From: Alphaproteobacteria bacterium
Lineage (GTDB): Bacteria > Pseudomonadota > Alphaproteobacteria > UBA6615
Direction: 5' to 3'
Length of the DNA: 64,000 nucleotides
Assembly: GCA_022449545.1 (NCBI GenBank)
Contig: JAKUPN010000005.1
Coordinates: 67,897 to 131,896 of the forward strand
The translations under genes were made by a program, and so were the position numbers. A model generated the notes under the pieces. The model had not been told where the DNA came from, ran no database searches, and saw nothing but the letters and a program-made list of their open reading frames with translations. The first letter of the stretch is position 1, and every line of letters starts with the position of its first letter. Shown in pieces: positions 32,466-42,637 of the stretch.

Positions 32466-32543
32466 TGGGGTGGCTGATGGGATTTGAACCCACGGCCTCC
32501 TGAACCACAATCAGGCGCTCTAACCAACTGAGCTACAGCCACC
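32466..32543 (-). tRNA. tRNA-His (GTG)
   Basis: Minus-strand cloverleaf with anticodon stem CCTGA/TCAGG around TTGTGGT (anticodon GTG). Acceptor GTGGCTG pairs with CAGCCAC; C73 and the extra G-1 characteristic of histidine tRNA are present, and CCA is encoded. It is 78 bases long counting G-1. Confidence 0.96.
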
Positions 32544-32836
32544 AACTAGAAGTTATTTTGAGTAATCATACGCATGACCTACAGTCAAGACAGTTAATCA
32601 GTAACAACAAAATAATTTTAACAATAGAAGCACTATGCACGATTAACTTATTATTGAAAGACGTCTAATAATGATTAGGTTACTTAAAGACAAAACACCA
32701 TCATGATAACTATTCAATATATACTATGATCATTATGAAAAAATTAATGAAACACTCTTAATCTATATAAATATTAAACTTATATTAAAGCAAGCTGGCC
32801 TCTTTATCAGAGAACTATAAACTCAGAGTATTAAAT
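32544..32836. other. 293-base AT-rich gap, no gene seen
   Basis: The stretch between the tRNA-His gene and the aminotransferase is very AT-rich. I see no open frame with a ribosome site, no riboswitch pattern I recognise and no GC-rich hairpin. It must hold the tRNA-His promoter (minus) and the aminotransferase promoter (plus), but neither is clear enough to place. Confidence 0.5.
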
Positions 32837-34003
32837 ATGCTTAAACTATCAAAAAACATAACCAAACTTGGAACTGAAACTGCATTTGAGGTTTTAGCTC
32901 GCGCAGAAATTCTAAAACAACAAGGCAAAGACGTAATTAATTTGGGCATTGGACAACCTGATTTTAAAACACCTGAACATATTGTAGAATCCGCTATAAA
33001 AGCACTCCGTGATGGCCATCACGGGTATACACCTGCGCCAGGAATACTCGAACTACGTGAGGCAGTTGCAGCTGACATCTCCAAATATAAGGGAATTAAT
33101 GTTAATCCAGATAATTTACTTTGTGTGCCGGGTGGTAAGGTAACTATGTTTTTCGCTATTAAAATGTTTGGGATGGAAGGCCTAGAAATAATGTACCCTA
33201 ATCCTGGTTTCCCTATTTATGAATCTGTAATTAATTACTCTGGAGCCAAGCCCATACCCATACCACTAAGAGAGGAAAATAACTTCTCATTTGATGCAGA
33301 TGAAGTACTTTCATTGATTTCCCCAAATACAAGTTTAATTATAATTAACACGCCAGCCAATCCGACTGGTGGAGCGATCTCTCGTAAAGAAATCGAAAAG
33401 TTAATCGTAGGGTTAGAAAAACATCCACATGTCGCAATTCTATCAGATGAGATTTATTCAAGAATAACTTACGATAATTTTGAACATGTGAGTCTTCTCG
33501 AATTCGAAGAAATTCATGATCGACTTATTTTGCTTGATGGATGGAGTAAAACATACGCTATGACCGGATGGCGTTTAGGCTATTCTTTATGGCCACAAAG
33601 TTTAATCGAACATGCTACAAAATTAGCAATAAATTGCCATTCTTGCGTAAATGCTGCCACGCAATTTGCTGGTATTTCAGCGCTTGATGGACCACAAGAT
33701 TCTGTAGATACGATGGTTTCTGCCTTTAACGAAAGACGGTCAGTTATCGTAAATGGTTTAAATGCTATCAATGGATTCTCTTGTAAAACCCCTATCGGAG
33801 CTTTTTATGCTTTCCCAAATATATCTGAAACAGGACTAAGTTCACGTAAAATGCAAGATTTATTATTAAACGAAGCATCTGTCGCAACAGTGGCTGGAAC
33901 CAGTTTTGGTCACCTAGGAGAAGGATATATCAGGTTCTCATATGCCAACTCGGTAGAAAACATAAAAATAGCTCTAAATAGAATTGAAACAATTTTACCA
34001 TAG
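32837..34003 (+). CDS. PLP-dependent class I/II aminotransferase (aspartate aminotransferase-like)
   Basis: Fold-type I PLP enzyme that moves an amino group between an amino acid and a 2-oxo acid. The PLP lysine is K238 in SKTYAMTGWRLGYS. NTPANPTGG (171-179) and SDEIYSRITYD hold the cofactor ring, and the C-terminal arginine region is EGYIRFSYANS. The 388 residues fit the aspartate/tyrosine/aromatic aminotransferase group. Substrate cannot be fixed from sequence. It is followed by glnB on the same strand, but a probable promoter lies between them. Confidence 0.88.
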   Translation: MLKLSKNITKLGTETAFEVLARAEILKQQGKDVINLGIGQPDFKTPEHIVESAIKALRDGHHGYTPAPGILELREAVAADISKYKGINVNPDNLLCVPGGKVTMFFAIKMFGMEGLEIMYPNPGFPIYESVINYSGAKPIPIPLREENNFSFDADEVLSLISPNTSLIIINTPANPTGGAISRKEIEKLIVGLEKHPHVAILSDEIYSRITYDNFEHVSLLEFEEIHDRLILLDGWSKTYAMTGWRLGYSLWPQSLIEHATKLAINCHSCVNAATQFAGISALDGPQDSVDTMVSAFNERRSVIVNGLNAINGFSCKTPIGAFYAFPNISETGLSSRKMQDLLLNEASVATVAGTSFGHLGEGYIRFSYANSVENIKIALNRIETILP

Positions 34004-34009
34004 AATAGA

Positions 34010-34038
34010 TGCTCAATTTTTAGGCAGATTGCTATAAT
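34010..34038 (+). promoter_or_regulatory. Probable sigma-70 promoter for glnB-glnA
   Basis: A perfect extended -10, TGCTATAAT, spans 34030-34038. The -35 position 17 bases upstream (TGCTCA, 34010-34015) is weak, as is common when the -10 is extended. It lies about 100 bases upstream of glnB. No NtrC-type -24/-12 element with correct spacing is visible. Confidence 0.45.
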
Positions 34039-34138
34039 TTGAGGCAGGACTAAAAATGAGATAATGAGCTATAAAAACTAATACATACTAGAATATTTCT
34101 ATCATAAAGAAATGACAGACTAAATAAAGAGCAATTAG

Positions 34139-34480
<342 letters not shown>

Positions 34481-34562
34481 AAAATTTAGCTATGATAATG
34501 CCTAACTGTCTTAATTAATTATTACTGATAGAATTAACATACTAATAGGGAGTACTCACAAG

Positions 34563-35972
34563 ATGTCTAATATCCAAAATATTATGGATATGATCAAAGA
34601 ACATGACGTTCAATTCATCGACCTGCGGTTTACTGACCCCAGAGGCAAGTGGCAGCATACGGCCCAGCATGTTTCAACGGTTAATGATGATTTTTTTAAC
34701 GATGGCATTATGTTTGATGGTTCATCAATTGCTGGATGGAAAGCAATAAATGAATCTGACATGACTCTTATGCCAGATCCTGACTCTGCTGTTATGGATC
34801 CTTTTACAGCTCAACCTCAGATGATTATATTCTGCGATGTTCTAGAACCGTCAACTGGTGAACCATACGCGCGAGATCCACGAAGCACAGCAAAAAAAGC
34901 TGAACAATATATGAGATCTTCAAACACTGCCGATACCGCGTATTTTGGACCTGAAGCTGAGTTCTTTGTGTTTGATGACGTACGTTATGACGTTTCCATG
35001 AATCAGACTTTCTATCAAATAGATAGCGAAGAAGGGCCATACAATTCAGGGTCCGAATTCCCTGAAGGGAATTACGGGCATAGACCTGCTATTAAAGGTG
35101 GATACTTTCCTGTGCCTCCAGTCGACTCCATGACTGACATGAGAGCCGAAATGGTAACACAAATGGTCGAAATGGGCTTAGATATGGAGAAGCATCATCA
35201 TGAGGTGGCACCAAGCCAACATGAACTAGGCCAGAAATTTAATACACTTGTCAGAACAGCGGATCAGACACAAATTTATAAATATTGTGTACAAATGGTG
35301 GCACATCAGTACGGAAAAACTGCAACATTTATGCCAAAACCAGTTGTAGACGATAATGGATCGGGAATGCATGTTCACCAGTCAATTTGGAAAGATGGAA
35401 AACCTCTCTTCGCAGGCTCGGGCTATGCTGATTTATCGGAAACCGCCCTGTATTATATCGGAGGAATTATAAAGCATGCGAGAGCTATTAACGCATTCAC
35501 AAATCCTACAACCAATAGTTACAAAAGACTAATACCAGGCTTTGAAGCCCCAGTTTTGCTAGCATACTCAGCACGTAATCGCTCAGCATCATGTCGCATA
35601 CCATTTGTGGCAAGTCCCAATGGAAAGCGAGTTGAAGTTCGCTTTCCTGATGCAACAGCAAATACTTATTTAGCATTTTCTTCCATGCTGATGGCTGGTC
35701 TTGATGGAATCGAAAATAAAATCCATCCTGGAGATCCAATGGACAAAGATTTATACGAATTGTCTGAAGAAGAACTTGCAGGTGTTCCCACTGTTAGCTC
35801 ATCCCTACGGCAGGCTATTGAAGCCTTAGACGCAGACAGGGATTTCCTTAAAAAAGGTGAAGTATTTAATGATAGTCAGATAGATGGCTATATAGAACTA
35901 AAAGAAGAAGAAACACTAGCGTTTGAGCAAACCCCTCATCCGATAGAGTTTCAACTATACTATTCTTCATAA
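34563..35972 (+). CDS. glnA: Glutamine synthetase, type I
   Basis: Makes glutamine from glutamate, ammonia and ATP; it forms a dodecamer in the cytosol. [18 protein letters not shown], the ATP-site [16 protein letters not shown] and the NRSASCRIP region are all present. Tyr398 in DKDLYEL is the adenylylation site of GSI-beta enzymes, so activity should be controlled by GlnE and P-II. The 469 residues are standard. A strong terminator follows. Confidence 0.97.
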   Translation: MSNIQNIMDMIKEHDVQFIDLRFTDPRGKWQHTAQHVSTVNDDFFNDGIMFDGSSIAGWKAINESDMTLMPDPDSAVMDPFTAQPQMIIFCDVLEPSTGEPYARDPRSTAKKAEQYMRSSNTADTAYFGPEAEFFVFDDVRYDVSMNQTFYQIDSEEGPYNSGSEFPEGNYGHRPAIKGGYFPVPPVDSMTDMRAEMVTQMVEMGLDMEKHHHEVAPSQHELGQKFNTLVRTADQTQIYKYCVQMVAHQYGKTATFMPKPVVDDNGSGMHVHQSIWKDGKPLFAGSGYADLSETALYYIGGIIKHARAINAFTNPTTNSYKRLIPGFEAPVLLAYSARNRSASCRIPFVASPNGKRVEVRFPDATANTYLAFSSMLMAGLDGIENKIHPGDPMDKDLYELSEEELAGVPTVSSSLRQAIEALDADRDFLKKGEVFNDSQIDGYIELKEEETLAFEQTPHPIEFQLYYSS

Positions 35973-35993
35973 ACCTATAAAATATTGAACTAC

Positions 35994-36028
35994 AAAAGGC
36001 CTCATCATCAATTGATCGAGGCCTTTTT
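35994..36028 (+). terminator. Intrinsic terminator after glnA
   Basis: Perfect ten-base arms AAAAGGCCTC (35994-36003) and GAGGCCTTTT (36018-36027) with a 14-base loop; the second arm ends in a run of five T. It lies 22 bases past the glnA stop. Because the arms end in A-run and T-run it could also serve the convergent DUF427 gene. Confidence 0.9.
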
Positions 36029-36046
36029 ACTAAAAATATATAGCAT

Positions 36047-36823
36047 TTAGGACCATTTAGACTGAGGTCTTATTTGAATAATGCCATCTATATAAGTATC
36101 TACCTTTTCATTAAAAAAACATAAGTACTCTTTGATTTTAGAACTTTCCAAAACTGGTTGCTTATAGCTCCATAATAAGTTTTCATACACTTTATCACCT
36201 ACTTCAAGTGAATAATAAGAAGCCTTACCTTTATAAGGGCAATATGTTTCCTTATCAGACGGTAATAGTTTAACTTTCATGGCATCCTTTTGAAGGTAAT
36301 ACCTGGGAGGCAAATTAGTCTCAAAAAGAAGCTTTGATCTTTCGGCTTCTGCCAAAACATTTCCGTCAAGTTCGATACGAATGTTTCGTGAGCTATCCAA
36401 GATATCGATTCTAACATAGGGGCTTCTTGCGTGGACAAAGACTTCTTCATCTTCTTCAAACCATTGATCCACTTTATTCCAGTAAAATGCGACATAATCT
36501 TTTATACCAGCAACAGAGCTAATAGGGTCTTCATAGCTCCATACAGCGTTTGAAGATTTTTTGTCATTTACAGACATTGAAAAATAGCTTGCTTCACCTT
36601 TGTAGGGACAGTGAGTTTTGTGTTTTGTTTTTATTAGCTTATCCATAAGGACATCGTCCCTTGGAAAATAATAAATTGGAACATGGCCAGTTTCATATAA
36701 AATCAAAGCTTGATTTGAATCGACCATCAAGTTCTCGGCAAAAAACCCTCTGACCCTTTTTGGACATTTTTCATAATTTACTACGTGATTTGAAAGAGGT
36801 TTTTTATTCATATATTTATCCAT
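36047..36823 (-). CDS. Two-domain DUF427 protein
   Basis: The 258 residues contain two copies of the small beta-rich DUF427 domain. Copy 1 centres on HCPYKGEASYFSM and copy 2 on YCPYKGKASYYSL; each is followed by a W-S-Y-x-x-P segment (AVWSYEDPIS and LLWSYKQPVL). The family has no established enzymatic role, so I give none. It is convergent with glnA. The start at 36823 is uncertain; an ATG four codons later is equally possible and neither has a clear ribosome site. Confidence 0.85.
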   Translation of the reverse strand: MDKYMNKKPLSNHVVNYEKCPKRVRGFFAENLMVDSNQALILYETGHVPIYYFPRDDVLMDKLIKTKHKTHCPYKGEASYFSMSVNDKKSSNAVWSYEDPISSVAGIKDYVAFYWNKVDQWFEEDEEVFVHARSPYVRIDILDSSRNIRIELDGNVLAEAERSKLLFETNLPPRYYLQKDAMKVKLLPSDKETYCPYKGKASYYSLEVGDKVYENLLWSYKQPVLESSKIKEYLCFFNEKVDTYIDGIIQIRPQSKWS

Positions 36824-37023
36824 ATATAATAATTCAATGTTAGGTATATAAAGAAAAAATCAGAACTCCAGTCTAATAATTATTCTCTATATTTAATTTA
36901 ATCAATATATTCATTATCTATAATCCTTGGCGAATCTATTAAATAAGAGCAAATAGAGTAGTAGTTATAGAAATTAAAAATTCAAGCTCAATAATCATAA
37001 CTTAGGTTTAAATCGAAATTAAA

Positions 37024-39054
37024 ATGGCGAAGAAAAAAACAGCCGACCTTTTTGACAAGTTATCAACCTCCACAAAAGTCAATAGGCCAAAAAAAACTGT
37101 TAGTTATACCGCTGAAGATATTGAAGTTCTTGAGGGCCTGCAGCCGGTCAGAAAAAGACCAGGGATGTATATTGGTGGCACGGATGAGTCTTCCCTTCAT
37201 CACCTAGCCGCTGAAGTATTAGACAATGCAATGGATGAGGCAGTTGCCGGCTATGCAAGTAGTATAGAGATCTATTTGGATACAGATGGATCATTGACTA
37301 TTACAGACAATGGTAGAGGAATACCCATAGAACCACACCCAAAGTTTAAGGATAAATCTGCCCTTGAAGTTATAATGACTACTCTCCATGCCGGCGGAAA
37401 ATTTTCTGGAAAAGTATATCAAACTTCGGGGGGGCTGAATGGGGTTGGCGTTAGCGTAGTAAATGCTCTGTCAGAAAAACTAGAAATTAAAGTAATTAGA
37501 AATCAAAAGTTGTGGGCTCAAACTTATGAAAGGGGGATACCCACGACAGAACTTACACAACTAAAGAGTGCTACCAAAAAGAAAGGCACATCAATAAAAT
37601 TTATACCTGACACAGAAATATTTGGGGATAACAACCAATTTTCATCAAGGAGACTTTATGAATTAGCCCAATCCAAGGCATATTTATTCCGTGGAGTAAA
37701 AATACATTGGTCATGTGGCCTTGATCAGAAAGGTAATCATGACATTCCCAAAGAAAAAACATTTCATTTTCCCCAAGGCTTACTGGATTTCTTATTTCTT
37801 CAGACGGAAAATAGAAACTTAGTTGGATCAGCAATCTTTGAAGGTCAAAGCAAAATAGAAAATACAGATGCTCGTTTAGAGTGGGCCATTTGCTGGCCTG
37901 TCGACGATACTGGTCTCGTTAGCTCTTATTGCAACACAGTTCCAACTCCAAATGGTGGAAGCCACATAATAGGAATGAGGTCAGCTCTTACCAAGGCTTT
38001 GAAAAGTTATGGAGAATTAACTAATAAAAGAAAAGTTAATAAAATTACAGCCGAAGACGTATGCGATGGTGTAATTATAATTTTATCTTTATTCATACCC
38101 AATCCCCAATTTCAAGGACAAACAAAAGAACGCTTATCAATGCCTGAAGCTGCCCGGTTGGTTGAATCTCAAATCAAGGATCATTTTGATTTATTCTTAT
38201 CCTCAGATACAAATGCAGCTGAAGAACTATTAGAATGGATAATTGAAAAAGCTGAAGAAAGAAAACGAAAAAAAGATGACCGAGAATTAATACGAAAATC
38301 CCCTACCAGAAAACTAAGACTACCAGGAAAATTATCCGACTGCACTAATAGATCACATGAAGGAACAGAATTATTCATAGTAGAAGGTGATAGTGCAGGA
38401 GGATCTGCAAAGCAGGCGCGCAATAGACAGACCCAAGCAATACTTCCCTTAAGAGGTAAAATCTTGAATGTTGCGAGTGCAACGCCCGAAAAATTAGCTT
38501 CTAACCAAGAGCTAAAAGATTTAGTTCAAGCCCTTGGCTGTGGATCAGGAAAAGATCTTCAAATAGAAAAATTACGATACGAACGAGTTATTATAATGAC
38601 AGATGCTGATGTGGATGGAGCACATATTGCCTCGTTATTGATGACATTTTTTTATCGAGAAATGCCTAAACTAGTTACTGAGGGTCATTTATATCTCGCG
38701 GTGCCTCCATTATACAGATTATCACGTGGCGGGAATATTCGTTATGCTCAAAATGAGATTGAAAGAGAAAAAATATTGACGAAAGACTTTTCAGGTAATG
38801 GCAAAGTAGAAATCAGTCGGTTCAAGGGATTAGGTGAAATGCCACCAAATCAGCTCAAAGAAACAACTATGAATCCCGAAAAAAGATCTCTTATCCAAGT
38901 AATATTACCAACTCTTTTATCAATCAAAAATGAAGATAAAGAAGAAGCCAAAATCACTGCCCAACTAGTAGAACATCTGATGGGTCGGAAACCCGAAAAG
39001 CGATTTAATTACATCCAGCAGAATGCTCAGTTTGTAAGCGACGTAGATATATAA
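37024..39054 (+). CDS. parE: DNA topoisomerase IV subunit B
   Basis: ATPase subunit of the enzyme that unlinks daughter chromosomes. The GHKL ATPase domain shows EVLDNAMDEAVAG (about 64-76), ITDNGRGIP and TSGGLNGVGVSVVNALS. The Toprim domain shows EGDSAGGSAKQ, LPLRGKILNV and DADVDGAHI. The 676 residues and the FNYIQQNAQFVSDVDI end fit alphaproteobacterial ParE rather than GyrB. It stands alone, with 72 bases before the helicase gene. Confidence 0.93.
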   Translation: MAKKKTADLFDKLSTSTKVNRPKKTVSYTAEDIEVLEGLQPVRKRPGMYIGGTDESSLHHLAAEVLDNAMDEAVAGYASSIEIYLDTDGSLTITDNGRGIPIEPHPKFKDKSALEVIMTTLHAGGKFSGKVYQTSGGLNGVGVSVVNALSEKLEIKVIRNQKLWAQTYERGIPTTELTQLKSATKKKGTSIKFIPDTEIFGDNNQFSSRRLYELAQSKAYLFRGVKIHWSCGLDQKGNHDIPKEKTFHFPQGLLDFLFLQTENRNLVGSAIFEGQSKIENTDARLEWAICWPVDDTGLVSSYCNTVPTPNGGSHIIGMRSALTKALKSYGELTNKRKVNKITAEDVCDGVIIILSLFIPNPQFQGQTKERLSMPEAARLVESQIKDHFDLFLSSDTNAAEELLEWIIEKAEERKRKKDDRELIRKSPTRKLRLPGKLSDCTNRSHEGTELFIVEGDSAGGSAKQARNRQTQAILPLRGKILNVASATPEKLASNQELKDLVQALGCGSGKDLQIEKLRYERVIIMTDADVDGAHIASLLMTFFYREMPKLVTEGHLYLAVPPLYRLSRGGNIRYAQNEIEREKILTKDFSGNGKVEISRFKGLGEMPPNQLKETTMNPEKRSLIQVILPTLLSIKNEDKEEAKITAQLVEHLMGRKPEKRFNYIQQNAQFVSDVDI

Positions 39055-39126
39055 AACTCAAGATACGAGAGGCTAAAATCTTAAAAATTTTATTCGAAAT
39101 ATCAATTTTCTTTTTAGTTTGGGTTA

Positions 39127-40458
39127 ATGATTATGTCTAACGAAATAATTAATGAGAAGTTTTCCGAACTTGGATTATCATCTGGAGTTTTATCTGCGGT
39201 AAGAGAAGCAGGTTACGAAAACCCAACACCAATACAATTAAAATCAATTCCTCACTTACTAGAGGGCAAGGATATACTAGGAATCGCACAAACAGGAACA
39301 GGAAAAACTGCTGGTTTTACTCTTCCAATGATAGAAATTCTAGCTGCAGGTAGAGCACGTGCACGAATGCCAAGGTCTTTAATTCTTGAACCAACAAGAG
39401 AGCTTGCCGCACAGGTTGCTGAAAATTTTTCTACATACGGAAAGAACCATAAGCTAACAATGGCTCTTTTAATTGGGGGTGTTTCCTTCGTTGAACAAAA
39501 TGAAAAACTAGATCGGGGCGTAGATGTACTTATTGCCACTCCAGGTAGATTATTAGATCAATTCGAAAGGGGTAGAATACTTCTGGCTGATATCAAATTA
39601 CTTGTAGTTGATGAAGCTGATCGGATGTTAGATATGGGGTTTATTCCTGATATCGAGAAAATAATGAATTTACTACCATATATTAGGCAGACCGCCATGT
39701 TTTCTGCGACGATGCCGTCAGAAGTGCAGCGATTAGCTGATTCTTATATGGTTAACCCTATTAAAATAGAAGTTGCCCCACAAAAGATAGCCGCCGAAAC
39801 TGTAACGCAAAAACTGTACATTATTGATGGAGGAAAACTAGAAAAACAGAATACGCTGCTTCATTTGATAAAAAAAGAAAACGTTAAAAATGCTATCGTG
39901 TTTTGCAATCGTAAAAGAGATGTTAGAACAGTTGATCAAGCCCTCAGAAAGAATGGCTTAAACGCACAAGCATTGCATGGAGACCTACCTCAATCTGTTA
40001 GAACAGGCACCTTAGAAAAATTCCGGTTAGGTAAAATTAATGTTTTAGTTGCAAGTGACGTTGCGGCACGTGGACTCGACATCGATGAAATGAGCCACGT
40101 GTTTAACTATGACGTCCCTACAAATGCTGATGACTACATCCATAGAATTGGCCGCACTGGAAGAGCCGGAAAAGAAGGTCATGCTATAACATTGGTAACT
40201 TCAGACGACGAAAAATACGTTCAACAAATTGAACAAAATATTGGACATAAGCTTAATAAAGAAAAAATAGATAACAAACACAAAATTATAAATAGCCGGA
40301 AAAACCAATCAAAAAGTTTAAAAGTGGAGCAGAAGGGCAAAAACAAAACAAACAAACCTCAGAAGAAGACTAATGAAAAGAAAAAGAGAAATATTGAGGA
40401 AAACAAAAAAAATACAATAGGAATGGGAGACCATATTCCTGCATTTCTTCAGAAATAA
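39127..40458 (+). CDS. DEAD-box RNA helicase (RhlE-like)
   Basis: ATP-dependent RNA unwinding enzyme, probably in ribosome assembly or RNA decay. All core motifs are seen in order: Q-motif PTPIQ, AQTGTGKT, PTRELA, TPGR, DEADRMLDMGF, SAT, the ARGLDID motif V and HRIGRTGR motif VI. After residue 380 comes a Lys/Asn-rich basic tail of about 60 residues, typical of RhlE-type helicases and probably RNA-binding. The start could also be the ATG at 39133. Confidence 0.92.
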   Translation: MIMSNEIINEKFSELGLSSGVLSAVREAGYENPTPIQLKSIPHLLEGKDILGIAQTGTGKTAGFTLPMIEILAAGRARARMPRSLILEPTRELAAQVAENFSTYGKNHKLTMALLIGGVSFVEQNEKLDRGVDVLIATPGRLLDQFERGRILLADIKLLVVDEADRMLDMGFIPDIEKIMNLLPYIRQTAMFSATMPSEVQRLADSYMVNPIKIEVAPQKIAAETVTQKLYIIDGGKLEKQNTLLHLIKKENVKNAIVFCNRKRDVRTVDQALRKNGLNAQALHGDLPQSVRTGTLEKFRLGKINVLVASDVAARGLDIDEMSHVFNYDVPTNADDYIHRIGRTGRAGKEGHAITLVTSDDEKYVQQIEQNIGHKLNKEKIDNKHKIINSRKNQSKSLKVEQKGKNKTNKPQKKTNEKKKRNIEENKKNTIGMGDHIPAFLQK

Positions 40459-40471
40459 AATTTATGAATTT

Positions 40472-40852
40472 CTACTCTTTTTTTTCTTTTAAAACTCGCC
40501 TTGCAACTCTAAAAACCTCCATTCCCATTGGAACACCACAGTAAGCAGTAATCTGAAGTAAAATCTCTTTGATTTCATCTTCAGTTATTCCGTTATTAAG
40601 TGCTCCACGAAAATGAGTTTCAAATTCAGTTAATCGCCCCAACCCGGCCAACATACCTAAGTTCAAAATACTACGTTCTCGATTTTTTAAAATACCACGA
40701 GCCCAGGTGCTGCCCCAACCGTACTCTGTAACAAACTGCTCTTGAAATTCCCGGCTAAAATCATCCATATTTTCAAAAGCTCTTTGTACGTACTCATCAC
40801 CAAGAACCTTTTTCCGGACCGCAAGCCCACTCTCGTATTTTTCTTTATTCAT
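40472..40852 (-). CDS. Carboxymuconolactone decarboxylase family protein
   Basis: 126 residues of the CMD/AhpD-like helical fold, closest in layout to 4-carboxymuconolactone decarboxylase (PcaC): LNNGITEDEIKEILLQITAYCGVPMGMEVFRVARRV is the hallmark C-terminal half (about 87-122). The AhpD CxxC redox pair is absent, which favours the PcaC branch. True PcaC acts in protocatechuate breakdown, but no other pca gene is here, so the substrate is open. It is the first of a minus-strand group with the GST and VOC genes, 17 bases from the former. Confidence 0.82.
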   Translation of the reverse strand: MNKEKYESGLAVRKKVLGDEYVQRAFENMDDFSREFQEQFVTEYGWGSTWARGILKNRERSILNLGMLAGLGRLTEFETHFRGALNNGITEDEIKEILLQITAYCGVPMGMEVFRVARRVLKEKKE

Positions 40853-40869
40853 TTATGCCCCGTCATGTC

Positions 40870-41880
40870 TCAAACAACAAACCGATCACGGTCGTGTGTT
40901 TCTAGATAAACTTTTTCTATATCTTTAGGTCCAAGTGGAACTATTCCATTCGGATTAATTCTTTCAATACTATAATAATTCTTCTTTGCGTAATCAAAAT
41001 TGAATGTGTCAGATATACCAGGCATCTGATATATATCTCGAGTATAATTATATAAGTTAGAGTAATCTCTAAGACTACGAATGTTGCATTTGAACGCACC
41101 AAAATAACATGCCTCAAAGCGAATTAAAGTAGGAAATAATCGCAGATCTGCTTCAGTTAATTGATTACCAACTAGATAGCGCTGTCTATCAAGCAACAAG
41201 TCTAATTGATTGAGCGTATCAAAAAGATCCTTAACCGAAACATCATATGCCGATTGGGAAGTCGCAAATCCGCAACGGTACACACCATTATTAACATTAT
41301 TATAAATAATATCATTGATGGCATCTATCTCCGGACGCAGTTTTTCTGGATAATAATCTACTTTGGAATCTGTAAAGTCATTAAACTCACTGTTAAGCAT
41401 TCGAATTATTTCTGAAGATTCGTTATTGATTACCCGCCCCGTTTTTTTATCCCAAAGAGTCGGAACCGTGACCTTTCCAGTATAGTCATTCGAAGACACG
41501 CTATAGGCCTGATGTAGACACTCAAAACCATTTACAGTGTCTGGAATACAATCCGCGAATTCAGGATCATCACGATATGTCCAACCTCCTGGATAACGAC
41601 CGGGTAAAGCGTGTGAGACTGAGATAATTGGTTCTAGTTGCTTCAGACTGAGGTAAAGCAAGGTTCTATGAGCCCAAGGACAGGTATGAGCAACGTACAA
41701 ATGATATCGACCAGGTTCAGCAACATAGCCTGCTTCACCTGTTGGGCCAGGGCTTCCATCAGATGTTATCCAATTACGAAATTGACTTTCAGTTCTCATA
41801 AAGTTTCCATCGGAGGCAGCCTCTTTAGTAAGAGCCAGATTATCACCCTCGTGCCAAACACTGTTGATTAGCATGCCCAT
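40870..41880 (-). CDS. Glutathionyl-hydroquinone reductase (Xi-class GST)
   Basis: Reduces glutathionyl-hydroquinones to free hydroquinones, a clean-up step in quinone and chlorophenol metabolism (PcpF, YqjG and ECM4 family). The catalytic cysteine is C67 in HTCPWAHRTL, and the family marks DGWTYRDDPEF-type segment (GGWTYRDDPEF) and LTEADLRLFPTLIRFE are present. The 336 residues are the normal Xi-class length. It is 17 bases from the CMD gene and 17 from the VOC gene, suggesting one operon that handles aromatic intermediates. Confidence 0.9.
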   Translation of the reverse strand: MGMLINSVWHEGDNLALTKEAASDGNFMRTESQFRNWITSDGSPGPTGEAGYVAEPGRYHLYVAHTCPWAHRTLLYLSLKQLEPIISVSHALPGRYPGGWTYRDDPEFADCIPDTVNGFECLHQAYSVSSNDYTGKVTVPTLWDKKTGRVINNESSEIIRMLNSEFNDFTDSKVDYYPEKLRPEIDAINDIIYNNVNNGVYRCGFATSQSAYDVSVKDLFDTLNQLDLLLDRQRYLVGNQLTEADLRLFPTLIRFEACYFGAFKCNIRSLRDYSNLYNYTRDIYQMPGISDTFNFDYAKKNYYSIERINPNGIVPLGPKDIEKVYLETHDRDRFVV

Positions 41881-41897
41881 CTGTAAATCGCCTTATC

Positions 41898-42491
41898 TTA
41901 ATTTTTATGATTTTCTGATAACATTGAAGCAGTATCGCCCTCGCGGGGATGTAAAAGAGATTGTTCTGACTCTCCTGCTTTGTGCCTTGTAATCAGCTCT
42001 TCAAATTCAAAAGTAATTCCAATAGGGTTACGATTGAAAGCCCCTGTAGAAAACCAATCGTTTAATTCACTAACACTTTTAAAGTTATCAACTTGTATCT
42101 CTACTGCGTTTTCATCCGGATCTCTATAATACATAGATGTTGTTGGCCCGTGATTAATAGTACGTACAGGCATAATTGATGATGATTTAAGTCTCTCGTA
42201 TTGATGAATCATATCTGCTAAAGATTCATAAGAATAGGCGAAATGAGCCATACCTACAGTATCGGGAACCCTATCTTTATATTCAGGGGTTTCTATTATT
42301 GCGATTCTATGATGTTCTTCATCATAAGTTAAAAACGCCAATCCTTGCGAGGCCCCTGTCAAACTTGCACCAAGGAAGTTACAATACCAATCAACCATCT
42401 CTTTAAACTTTTTAGTGTAAAGAACTATATGAGCAAATTTAGCAGGTGAAATAGTTGTTGTGGGTTCAGGAACCTTCATAGGTACATCCAT
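41898..42491 (-). CDS. VOC-family protein resembling an extradiol dioxygenase
   Basis: About 197 residues with one VOC module. The three metal-ligand positions are H22 (numbered from a GTG start one codon earlier), H84 in VGMAHFAYSY and E132 in DPDENAVEIQVD, the 2-His-1-Glu set of type I extradiol dioxygenases and glyoxalases. H115 in NHGPTTSMYYRDPD lies in the usual second-sphere region. The ATG at 42491 is chosen because GGAGG lies seven bases before it. Ring cleavage is an inference; glyoxalase or isomerase roles are also possible. Confidence 0.75.
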   Translation of the reverse strand: MDVPMKVPEPTTTISPAKFAHIVLYTKKFKEMVDWYCNFLGASLTGASQGLAFLTYDEEHHRIAIIETPEYKDRVPDTVGMAHFAYSYESLADMIHQYERLKSSSIMPVRTINHGPTTSMYYRDPDENAVEIQVDNFKSVSELNDWFSTGAFNRNPIGITFEFEELITRHKAGESEQSLLHPREGDTASMLSENHKN

Positions 42492-42637
42492 CACTTTTCC
42501 TCCATCAATTTAAAAGCAGAATTAATTTACTATTATAACGAGAAGTAAAAGAATCGTAAGATCGATGAAATTAAATCTACTAAATTATTTTATTATAGAA
42601 TTTCTAATATATAAGGTTAATAAATAATAATAATATT

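Noticed and set aside
34021-34038. GGCAGATTGC as a sigma-54 -24/-12 promoter for glnB
   Set aside because: The GG and GC doublets are only six bases apart, whereas sigma-54 needs ten. The extended -10 TGCTATAAT overlapping it is a better reading.
41206-41415. Plus-strand open frames inside minus-strand genes such as the GST
   Set aside because: They lack ribosome sites and family similarity, and lie wholly inside well-supported genes; they are side effects of AT-rich coding sequence.
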